From: Theristus sp. LFF4_11
Lineage: Eukaryota > Nematoda > Chromadorea > Monhysterida > Xyalidae
Direction of reading: 5' to 3'
Assembly: GCA_030248135.1 (NCBI GenBank)
Contig: JASANC010005403.1
Coordinates: 1-64,000 of the forward strand
Length of the DNA stretch: 64,000 nt
Positions 34,669 to 45,146 of the stretch are shown here, one piece after another (within the stretch, counting starts at the first letter, position 1; the number at the start of each line of letters is the position of its first letter). The position numbers were made by a program, and so were the translations under genes. The notes under the pieces are model-generated. The model was not told where the DNA came from. It saw only the letters and a program-made list of their open reading frames with translations, and ran no database searches.

Positions 34669-35718
34669 GAATTTTTAGGCGATGTTTTTAGCCAGGGCTA
34701 ACCCAGAGAAGCGTACAGAACTAGGGTTGCCGCGAGACAGGAATTTGGCGAGACGAGACGATACGCGATACGCAAAGTCATTGTACGAGCCGATACACGA
34801 TACAGCATTTTTGGATTTTTGACGATACGAGACGATACACGATACGCAAGGTCACGAGACGAGACGATACACGATACGCAGGGTCACGAGACGAGACGAT
34901 ACACGAGACAGCAAAAATTGGTCCGTTTGCTCTGATTTCATGATTTGATTCGTTTGCTCTGATTTGATCATGTTTCACGAATTATTATTGTTTTCATTGT
35001 TTTTTTTAATAGCACAAAACAATAAAAATCTGCCATATTTATGCATAATCATTTAGCAGTACCCACTGACATCCACAATGTGCCATTTTTATTTGGAATC
35101 ATGTCTCTGCTGTGGAATCTGATATACTCTACTGCTTTCTTTACGTTTGTTACTAGAAATCCCTGAGACCGTCACGTGATGAAGTACATGCAAGTGCCAT
35201 GAGAAAATCCAAAAAAAACAATAAAATTTTTCGTATCTAGTCGTCTCGGAATTTCTATGTTTCTGACCAGAATGACAACCATTTCCTTTTGCTCAATGGT
35301 AGGTAACACACAGAAAGATGAACATTTTCACACGACCTTCCGTTGCCGCGAGACAGGAATTTGGCGAGACGAGACGATACACGATACGCAAAGTCACGAG
35401 ACGAGACGATACACGATACGCAAAGTCACGAGACGAGACGATACACGATACGCAAAGTCATTGTACGAGATGATACACGATACGCCTATTTTGAGAATTT
35501 GGCGAGACGAGACGATACACGATACAGCAAAAATGGGTCCGAGCGAGACAAATGACGAGACGAGACATGTCTCGTGGCAACCCTATACAGAACGCCATTG
35601 AGTAGGGCGCCCATCGAGTTTTCTCTGTCATTAAGTGCCTATACACCCCTCGGCGGGGCTCGATCCCCCGAGTGCACAGACTGTAGTCTAACGCACTACC
35701 ACCAGGCCACGAGGGTGA
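34638..35718 (-). mobile_element. tRNA-derived SINE, copy 3, split by a hAT-like element
   Basis: Reverse-oriented SINE: (TTG)n tail at 34638-34668, body to 34721, then resumed at 35594-35718 with the B-box-like and A-box-like tRNA head. It is inserted in the right arm of the fold-back element, where the uninterrupted left arm reads CACATGAACGGTGTCC. Confidence 0.85.
34722..35585. mobile_element. hAT-like element with GAGACGAGACGATACACG repeats
   Basis: Exact 8-bp duplication TACAGAAC (34714-34721 and 35586-35593) splits the SINE. Ends are TAGGGTTGCCGCGAGACA and TGTCTCGTGGCAACCCTA. Subterminal arrays of ACGAGACGATACACGATACG occur at both sides and in both directions. It is non-coding and 864 bp long. 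The TIR and 8-bp duplication fit the hAT superfamily. Confidence 0.85.
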
Positions 35719-35861
35719 CAATGAACGGTGTCCACCAATAGAATAGCTTTTGCTGGCAATCAGGGACGTTTTAAAAAAATCGTGTCGAGACCCATTGGAG
35801 AGCTACCGTAATCCTTGAAGTCTAGTTTTGACATTTAGCTTTGCTTTGCTTTATTGCGCCT

Positions 35862-35892
<31 letters not shown>

Positions 35893-35992
35893 TTTGACAA
35901 AAACATAATTTTTTTTGGACGGGGACGGATTTGTCCTGTCCCCAAATCTCCCCAAATCCGCGTGCCATAGTTGTTCTAGGGGGGGGCCTGGG

Positions 35993-36765
35993 TAGGGTTG
36001 TTAAACAAAAATGAAAATTAAAAAAAAAAAAAAAGTGATAAAAAAAAAACAAAAATGCCGATTTTTTTTTAAAAAAAAAAATTCGAAAAATTTTCCTCTA
36101 ATATGCTCTGAAAACCTCAATTTTGGCACAATTTTTCGAAAGTTCAACAAAAATTTTCTTTGATTATACCTCGTAAAACCTTTAGCAGTCGATTTTGGAC
36201 CGTTTTACCGACTGATTTTACGCTTCGACAACATCTGCGATGAAGTTTTTGAGCGTCCCAAAGCTTGGCCTACCATTTCCGATGCAGATAAGGTGACGAT
36301 TCGCCTCGCAAAGCGTCCGGTTGTGCTCGCTGCTCCGTTTGCAAGCGCTACGTTGTCTGGTTGCTTGCTGCTCCGTTTGCAAGCGCTACGTTGTCTGGTT
36401 GCTTGCTGCTTCATGTCGTGTCGTCGCGACACCATCAGAAGAATTGATCGAATTTCAAGGCGGTATGTTTGTCTTCACTTTAGCATTAGTTTAGCTGGGG
36501 ACAATTAGTGACGTTTTAGAGGTCAAAACACAAGAAGAGGCATGGTGACGGTTTGGAAAAGGGGTAATTGAGGTCACCAAAACAAAATCTGCAAAGTTCC
36601 GTCATATGGGAGTCATTCGGGAGGCGCTTGCATATCATATGTGGTTCTTCGGACTCCCTGATTGATTTAGCACAACTTTGATTTTTGAAATTTTTTTTTA
36701 AAAAAAAAAATTTAAAAAAAAAAAAAAAACAAAAATGACGATTTTTGTTTTTTTTAACAACCCTA
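35993..36765. mobile_element. TAGGGTTGTT hAT-like element, copy 1
   Basis: Ends TAGGGTTGTTAAAC and TTTAACAACCCTA with long A/T homopolymer blocks inside. It is homologous, in reverse, to 40644-41384 (shared TTGGCACAATTTTTCGAAAG). Its left flank GGCCTGGG (35985-35992) matches GGCC (39317-39320) plus TGGG (39321-39324), because another element later inserted at its right edge. Confidence 0.82.
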
Positions 36766-36769
36766 GGCC

Positions 36770-39311
36770 GGCTTGCGGACAAAAGACCGCACGTGCCAAA
36801 AGACCGCACATTTGAGATTTTTTTGCGACCAAAAGACCGCAGATGCTATCAAACCAAAATACCGCACGTGCCAAAAGACCGCACCAAAATCATTCACTGC
36901 GTACGTGATTATGATATGTTATTTTATGTTTATTTTGTCTTCCTATCCTTTTTTATTCTACAAAAATCATTGACTGAGTTGTCGATCCTTGAAATCGGTT
37001 GAGCACAGCGCCGGCAGAGTCGCGTTGCGTGACAGATCGGCGCACAAGACACATGTCGTGAAACACAAAAAGGGAACACATAACGTCGTCCAGATCACGA
37101 TTTCCTTGGCCGATTTTGGCAATCCATGGCTCAATCAAATCAGCAGAGCACCCGGAACATGATGACGTGTCGTTTATGGTTGGTTTTTGTTCCATTCAAC
37201 ATCAGTTGGCGCGCAACAAAAAAAGTGTGAAAAACGACAAAACACAAATTTATGGTGATTTTGGATTTTTTGGTTTTTAGAAAAATGATCGGAACCAACC
37301 GCAAACGACATATCATCGTGTTGCCGGTGTTCTGCTGAATTGATTGAGCTGTAGTTCGTCGAAATCGGTCAAGCACAGCGCCGGTAGTGCTGCGTGACAG
37401 GTCGGCGCGCGCGACACACACGGTGAAACGCGCAGATTGTCAACAGAAAACGTCGTTCAGATCACGACTTCCCGAGCCGATTTCGACGATCGACGGCTCA
37501 ATCATCTTAGCAGAACATCCGGAACACGTTGATATGTAGTTTGTGGTTGATTGTTGTTTTATTCACTATCGGTTGCTTTACAATAAAAAAAGTGTGAAAA
37601 ACGACAAAACACAAATTTATGGTGATTTTGGATTTTTTTGGTTTTTGAAAAAATGATCGGAACCAACCACAAACGACACATCATCATGTTGCCGGTGTTC
37701 TGCTGAATTGAATGAGCGGTCGTTCGTCGAAATCGGTCAAGCACAGCGCCGGCAGTGCTGCGTGACAGGTCGGCGCGCGCGACACACACGGTGAAACGCG
37801 CAGATTGTTAACAGAAAACGTCGTTCAGATCACGATTTACTTGGCCGATTTCGACGATCGACGGCTCAATCATCTCAGTAGAACATTCGGAACACGACTA
37901 TATGCAGTTTCTGGTTGGTTGTTGTTTTATTCAGCATCGGTTGCTTTGCAATAAAAAAGTGTGAAAAACGACAAAACACAAATTTATGGCGATTTTGGAT
38001 TTTTTTTGGTTTTCAAAAAAATGATCGGAACCAACCACAAACGACACATCATCATGTTGCCGGTGTTCTGCTGAATTGATTGAGCGGTCGTTCGTCGAAA
38101 TCGGTCAAGCACAGCGCCGGCAGTGCTGCGTGACAGGTCGGCGCGCGCGACACACACGGTGAAACGCGCAGATTGTCAACAGAAAACGTCGTTCAGATCA
38201 CGACTTCCCGAGCCGATTTCGACGATCGACGGCTCAATCATCTCAGTAGAACATTCGGAACACGACTATATGCAGTTTCTGGTTGATTGTTGTTTTATTC
38301 AGCATCGGTTGCTTTGCAATCAAAAAAGTGTGAAAAACGACAAAACACAAATTTATCGTGATTTTGGATTTTTTTGGTTTTTGAAAAAAGGATCGGAACC
38401 AACCACAAACGACACATCATCGTGTTGCCGGTGTTCTGCTGAATTGATTGAGCTGTAGTTCGTCGAAATCGGTCAAGCACAGCGCCGGCAGTGCTGCGTG
38501 ACAGGTCGGCGCGCGCGACACACACGGTGAAACGCTCAGATTGTCAACAGAAAACGTCGTTCAGATCACGATTTACTAGGCCGATTTCGACGATCGACGG
38601 CTCAATCATCTCAGCAGAACATCCGGAACACGTTGATATGTAGTTTGTGGTTGATTGTTGTTTTATTCAGCATCGGTTGCTTTGCAATAAAAAAGTGTGA
38701 AAAACGACAAAACACAAATTTGTTGTGATTTTATATGTTTTGGTTTTTAAAAAATGATCGGAACCAACCACAAACGACACATCATCGTGTTGCCAGTGTT
38801 CTACTGAGTTGATTCAGCCATAGTTCGTTGAAATCGGTTGAGCACAGCGCCGGGAGAGTCGCGTGACAGGTCGGTGCACAAGACAAACACGGTGAAACGC
38901 GCAGACTGCCAACAGAAAACGTCGCCCAGCTAACGATTCCCCCAGCTAACTTTGATAATCCATGACAAATTATGAAACAAAAGTGAGTTTTAAACGCTGT
39001 GTCCACAACCATTTTTACTATTTGGCCGTGTTCCAAATCCAGTGAACCAGGAAAAAACATTTTTGTTGCGTAAAAGTGGAACTCGAACAATGAACAAACG
39101 AAAACAACACAATTTATCACAAGAAATGATACGAATGTTGCTTGATGCAATTGTAAAATCGAAATAGAATCAGCGGAACCGACTTGCTAAATGCTCGTGC
39201 GGTCTTTTGGCACGTGCGGTATTTTGGTTCCACACCAATCTGCGGTATTTTGGTCTTGCGGTCTTTTGGCACGTGCGGTCTTTTGGTACGTGCGGTCTTT
39301 TGTCTATGATT
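36770..39311. mobile_element. MULE-like element carrying a 366-bp satellite
   Basis: A 9-bp duplication CCCTAGGCC at 36761-36769 and 39312-39320 suggests Mutator-like transposition. Both ends carry repeated AAAAGACCGCACGTGCC motifs in inverted orientation. The interior is filled by a tandem satellite. No MULE transposase was seen. Confidence 0.75.
36990..38960 (+). repeat. ~366-bp tandem repeat inside the MULE-like element
   Basis: About 5.3 units with starts near 36996, 37359, 37729, 38098, 38465 and 38831, each recognised by GAAATCGGTCAAGCACAGCG. Units also contain GTGTGAAAAACGACAAAACA and AACAGAAAACGTCGTTCAGA. Inner units are more alike than the two edge units, a usual sign of homogenisation by unequal exchange. 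Repeated short minus-strand ORFs are by-products. Confidence 0.9.
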
Positions 39312-40025
39312 CCCTAGGCCTGGGGGGGGCCGGCCCCCCCCCAAAAATTTTTCGCATCTATCTCTATCAGAAAGCTTTTTTCGGCTCAGCTATTATCTAT
39401 CTAAAAAAATTTCTCAGCCAGCTATCTATCTGGAAAATTTTGTCTTCGAAGACATAAAATGAGTCAATTTTTGACCAAAATTGACCATTTTTGCTCGAAA
39501 TTCTTGAAAATTTCGCTAATTTTAGTTAAAATACGCGTTTATACTTGATTTTTAGCATGTTTTAAGCATTATTTAGCTGTTTTTATAGCTTTTTAGCGTT
39601 TTAGCTATCTATCTATCTAATTTCAAAATTTTGACCGGCCCCCCCCCAAAGTCACATGGCCCCCCCCCGCGGCCCCCCCCAAAATTTTCCAGCTATCTAT
39701 CTATCTGGAAAATTTGCTCCAGCTATCTATATCGGCCCCCCCAACCCCCCGGCTCTGGAACAACTATGCCGCGTGCCTCCGTGTTCCGTGGTTTTGTTAA
39801 AGGTGCGCAGCGTGTTGTGTGCATATAAAATATGGGTCACTTTAGCTGCACGCAGCCTCCGTGTTGCCTCCGTGGTTTTGTTAAGCGTGCAGCCTCCGTG
39901 TTCCGTGTTGCCTCCGTGGTTTTGTTAAAGGCCTTGGCCATGCCATTTATTTTGTGTAGAGTCATTTACCCGTATTTTGTCTTGGGCCGCGCATTAGTAA
40001 AGTAAGTAAAGCATGTCGTAAAAAG

Positions 40026-42614
40026 GGCATGCGGTCGATCCGGTACCGGTCGATCCGGTACCTGGCAATTTTCTAGGGCGGTCGATCCGGTACCAGGTCG
40101 ATCCGGTGCTCGGTCGATCCGGTACCAATTGAAATTTTCAACTGTTTTAGCATTCAATTCAATTTGTTTCTGATTTGTTGTCTATTTTTCTTCGTTTCTC
40201 TTATTTTATCTGATGTCTGAAACATTTTACCGCAGGTTTTTTCGCGGGAAATATGAAAATAAAAACAACAGACATTTTTCCTCAACTCCAAAAGAGAACC
40301 GAATCAGTCTTCATACTTTTATTTTGTTCTCATTTTCTTGCTGAGCTGATAATTTTGCAAATTTTCACCGTCTTGGAGCTTTATTCTTCTGGAAAATAGT
40401 TCAGAAAATAAAAAAAAACATATGGTACACTTGTTTTGCTTTTTTCAGAATCAGATTACGATTCCCAAAACCAACCAAGTGTCGCAAGTCGTCGTCGTCT
40501 CATAACGTATCATCAACAATCGTATCAACAATCAACCAAAGAAAAATCGAAAACATAACGAATTGAACGCTAAAAACCCGTAAAACAGCTGAAAATTTCA
40601 ATTGGTACCGGATCGACCGAGTACCGCCGGATCGACCTGGTACTAGGGTTGTTAAAAAAAACAAAAATCGTCATTTTTGTTTTTTTTTTAAAAAAAAAAT
40701 TTTTTTTTTTTAAAAAAAAAATTTCAAAAATCAAAGTTGTGCTAAATCAATCAGGGAGTCCGAAGAACCACATATGATATGCAAGCGCCTCCCGAATGAC
40801 TCCCGTATGGCGGAACTTTGCAGATTTTGTTTTGGTGACCTCAATTACCCCTTTTCCAAACCGTCACCATGCCTCTTCTTGTGTTTTGACCTCCAAAACG
40901 TCACTAATTGTCCCCAGCTAAGCTAATGCTAAAGTGAAGACAAACATACCGCCTTGAAATTCGATCAATTCTTCTGATGGTGTCGCGACGACACGACACG
41001 AAGCAGCAACCAGACAACGTAGCGCTTGCAAACGGAGCAGCGAGCGCAATCGGACGCTCTGCGATGCGAATCGTCACCTTATCTGCATCGGAAATGGTTG
41101 GCTAAGCTTTGGGACGCTCAAAAACTTCATCGCAGATGTTGTCGAAGCCTAAAATCAGTCGGTAAAACGGCCCAAAATCGACTGCTAAAGGTTTTACGAG
41201 GTATAATCAAAGAAAATTTTTGTTGAACTTTCGAAAAATTGTGCCAAAATTGAGGTTTTCAGAGCATATTAGAGGAAAATTTTTCGAATTTTTTTTTTTA
41301 AAAAAAAAAATCGGCATTTTTGTTTTTTTTTTAATCACTTTTTTTTTTAAAAAAAAAAATTTTCATTTTTGTTTAACAACCCTACCTGGTACCGGATCGA
41401 CCGCCCTAGAAAATTGCCAGGTACCGGATCGACCGGTACCGGACTGGGTTTTTTTTTGCAGAAAAACGTCGGTTTTTTGCAGAAATTTTGGACCGTTTGC
41501 AGAAACTTTTTATCAGATTTCTGCAAATTGCAGAAACAGATTTGCATACAAACTTTGGTTCTGCAATATTCATTTTGTGCTTAGCGCTTGACTGAAGTTT
41601 CACATCAACATGGAACAATTTTTAAATAGTTTTTTTTTTTGTCAAAAACCGCTGTTTCGGCGGTTGCTGTAGCGCAATGATTGGCGTTTTGTTTTTCCTT
41701 CGTAAATATCTTACAATCGGAGTATTTCAAATTCGAAAAATAAAACAGAATCAGATCAAATCGAAAATTATTGTTTGCTGTTGGGCTTTCTGTTTGGAAT
41801 TAGAATGAAGTGATCCATCATCCACACAACAGAAGATGCAAAAATAAGACATTGGCGGAGGTACGGTGCGCAAGTTTGTCGTCTAGCTTGTTGAGAATCT
41901 CAACAACCTATTCGAAGACGCGCACAGTGTTCTCAAGGCTGCCAAAATATTCTACCGTCTGAGATGGATCTGAACAGCTGCTAGCGTACGAAAATACCGA
42001 TCTGCTTTATCTGCACTTGTTTTATTCATCAATTTTGCCGGGCAAGGGCAGTATCGCTGACGAATGCAAACGATTCAAATGCGAACGAATTCAATTCCCT
42101 GGTCCGAGTATAACTGCAGGCAAGCATGCAGTATCTGGGGATGAAATCAAAGAGGCGATACAAAATCAAACCGAACACCTTTGCACCTTTGAGAACGTCG
42201 AACCGACCGAAGCCATCGCTCTGATTGCGAAATTTGAGCAATGAGGGTTCTCATTCGATATTGACTGTGTTGTGTTGTTGTTAGGTTGAATGATTTGAAA
42301 CGAGTGATTGGTGATTTGTTTGGTATGGCAATCTGGTTTGGTTTTGCTTTTTTTCTGAATCTTTAGAAAATTCTGCGGTAAAACGATGCAGTTTACAATT
42401 GCATCTCTGGGCGGGCATCGTTAAGAAATGATGCTCAGAACAACAAAAACGACATTAAACAAGCACAAAAACCATTTTCGTCATGTTTTTTAAATTTGCA
42501 GAAACCAAATTTCATTTGCAGAAATTTTGTACCAAATTTCTGCAAATTGCAGAACCGACTTTTTGAAAAAAAAACCTAGGTACCGGATCGACCGGCACCG
42601 GATCGACCTACAGC
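40026..42614. mobile_element. MULE-like element with GGTCGATCCGGTACC terminal arrays
   Basis: A 9-bp direct duplication CGTAAAAAG (40017-40025 and 42615-42623). Both ends carry arrays of GGTCGATCCGGTACC in inverted orientation; the arrays at 40030-40130 recur near 40600-40640 and 41393-41446, so the left part is itself an inverted repeat. A further inverted-repeat insertion with GGGTTTTTTTTTGCAGAAA ends seems to occupy about 41446-42578. A 75-codon ORF at 42017-42244 is unassigned. Confidence 0.7.
40644..41384. mobile_element. TAGGGTTGTT hAT-like element, copy 2
   Basis: Exact 8-bp duplication CCTGGTAC (40636-40643 and 41385-41392). Ends are TAGGGTTGTTAAAA and TTTAACAACCCTA. It is the reverse-oriented relative of 35993-36765 and is nested in the GGTCGATCC element. 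Confidence 0.85.
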
Positions 42615-42919
42615 CGTAAAAAGCGCCATAATTTTTGTGATGTGATATTCTGAAATTATTGGAAAATCAATAAATGCACAAAATTTCTCGGAAATCAGAC
42701 GGTTTGGCATTTTTGGCAATTGTCACAACAATCCCCAATCAGTGGCTTCTTTGTTCTTCAATCTTCATCTCTTAAGGCCGCTGGCCTGGCTAAAACGTAT
42801 CTTTGAATCAACGAAGACATTTTGTATGGTGCTGATGATGAAAAACCAAAACCAAACTGCATTTGCAGCGAATTCACAGGAGCACAATTTCAACCAGAGA
42901 ACGTCTCTCCACCACCACC

Positions 42920-45114
42920 ATGAAGACGCGCTTCAGCACGATCGATTTGATGGTCGCTGTGCGTGAACTACGGGCGAGCTGTGTGGGACTTCGCGTGCAG
43001 AATGTGTACGACATTGATCCGAAAACGTACTTGATCAAATTGGCAAAGTGAGTTTTGTCGTTTCGTTTCATCAGAACTCGCCAGACGAGGAGAGAATGCT
43101 GCTCAAAACAAGCGTGCAGGCTGTTTCCACCTTGTTTTGAAACAAGACTTAGCGTTTTTTTGAAACGAACCAGAGTAGAGAACGGTGCTGTTGTTCGCAG
43201 AACCTAAAAATTGATAATAGCATGAAAGCGAACCAGTCACATGATTCAACCGAATTGCATGAAGGTTCTTGGTTACTTCGGCTTGCCTCACCAACACAAA
43301 CCTAGCCTTATCAAATGATTTGACAACTGTTGGACAACTTACAACTTAAAAAAAACCGTTTTTTTGGCGTGAAAAAACTGGTTTTTTAAATGAAAAAATC
43401 GTTTTTTGTGCCACACCTTCAGACCAGAGCAGAAAGCGGTGCTGATGTTCGAGTCAGGCAGTCGCATTCATACGACTGAGTGCGACTGGCCGAAGCCGAT
43501 GATGCCGAGCGGATTCAGCATGAAACTCCGCAAACACATCCGCCAGAAACGACTCCACTCGCTGGAGCAACTCGGCGTCGACAGGATTGTCGATATGCAG
43601 GTTTGTGATTCAGATCAGTCGGCTGGATTTTGAAATTTGAGCTTCTTTTGACATCATTTGCGTTGGTGTTTTGGTTATTTATGGTTTGTCTAGTCGAAAA
43701 ACAAAACAGCCGGAGCCGGATGTTCATGTTTTTTTATTCCGCTGAACATTATTGATTTCTATGGATTCTTGTTGTTTTTTCAGTTCGGCAGCGAGGATCG
43801 CGCGTGTCACGTGATCGTTGAGCTGTATGATCGTGGCAACGTTGCGCTCACTGATCACGAGTACACGATTTTGAATTTGCTACGATGGCGGACGGACAAA
43901 GACAAAGATGTGCGCTTTGCTGTCGGGGAAAGGTGCGTTGCAGCAGGTTGCCTTTGTTTTTTTGGTGAATCGGTGATTGGATAATTGACCTTTTCATTAG
44001 ATACGAGCCAACACCAATTCTTTTTGCCCTTTTTGCCATGAATCGTGAGGAACTCCACTGATCAACAGTCTTTCAACTGCACCAGAGTCAAGCTCAACAA
44101 CACAGTTCATTGCCAGTTGCAATTGTGATGTTGTTGTTCATGATGGCCCAGGTGGCAAAGGTAGTGACGCAATTTGGCCGACCGAGCGGGCTCGGTCGGG
44201 TGCGGACGCTGGGTAGCAGCTGCGTCGTTGTCCACAGTTGCAATTGTAATCGATTTTCTTGCTCTCTCCTCTCAGGTACCCAATCGAGCTGGCGCGTCAG
44301 TCAATCGGCCAGCCAACGCTGGACGACGTGACGACTTGGCTCTCAAAGGCAAAACCCGGCGACAATCTGCGTAAGCTGCTCGTGCCGGCGACTCACTACG
44401 GCGCAACATTGATCGAGCATTGTATACTCGTTGAGTCTGACTTGCCAGAGAACGCCCGTGTCGGCCATGAGATCGTACTCGATTGTGAAACGACGCAGTG
44501 CGCGCTGCTGAGGGCGCTCGAACGTGCGCACCGCATGTTTCTGGCATTCCAAAGTGGCGGTGCATTCATTGATCGCGATTCGAACGACCAATCGGCTGCT
44601 GCGACCACCGACACCCGACGTGGCGGCTTCACGACCGTGAAAATGGAGAGTAAACTGAATCGCGAGCGAAACGAACGCGACTGGTTCGAGGCGTATCAGG
44701 AGTTCCATCCGTATTTGTTTGAACAGTTGAAGCGATTCGATGATTCGTCGAGTGTTGAAGCAGCGATCGCAAGTGCAACAGCAACAACAACAACAACATC
44801 ACCAACAACAACACAAACAACAACAACAGCAACAACAACACGATCACCACCACCAACAACAACAACATCATCATCATCAACATTACCAACAACATCAACA
44901 ACAACAGCACCAGAGGACAAACAACTTCTGGCTGAACCGCCGAAACCGACGAAACTGAAGTCCTTCGCGACGTTCTGCGCGTGCGTCGATGACTTTTTCG
45001 CGCGTCGCGACGCGCAGCGACACGATCAGAAGATGGCGCAGCAGGAAAGGGAGGCGATGCGCAAGTTGGACAACATCAAACTCGACCATCGGCAGCGCTT
45101 GCGCGATCTACAGG

Positions 45115-45146
<32 letters not shown>

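Larger units (their letters stand above)
35966..39768. mobile_element. hAT-like element CATAGTTGTTC...GAACAACTATG
   Basis: Exact 8-bp duplication CCGCGTGC (35958-35965 and 39769-39776) flanks ends CATAGTTGTTCTAG and CTGGAACAACTATG. Excising it rejoins the right arm of the fold-back element. Its own sequence is mainly the right part (39325-39768), with G/C homopolymer blocks and CAGCTATCTATCTATCTGG motifs. The rest is later insertions. Confidence 0.8.
32100..39950. mobile_element. Long-inverted-repeat (fold-back) element, host of a transposon nest
   Basis: Sequence at 32100-32770 recurs in reverse as two blocks, 35719-35965 and 39769-39950, once the later insertion at 35966-39768 is removed. 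Arms carry repeated AACAAAACCACGGAGGCA motifs (32366-32520 against 39777-39935). They also carry a unit with GTCTCGACACGATTTTTT found at about 32640-32765, 34140-34260 and, reversed, 34370-34480 and 35722-35830. The symmetry centre is near 34320. Outer ends are near ATTTTGTGTAGGGCATGG and its counterpart. No transposase was recognised. Exact termini are uncertain because the left end holds a further palindromic insertion at about 32143-32355. Confidence 0.7.

Noticed and set aside
37140..38525. Recurring ORFs starting MCVARADLSRST as a repeated gene family
   Set aside because: They are produced by the 366-bp tandem repeat, vary in length and have no gene structure.
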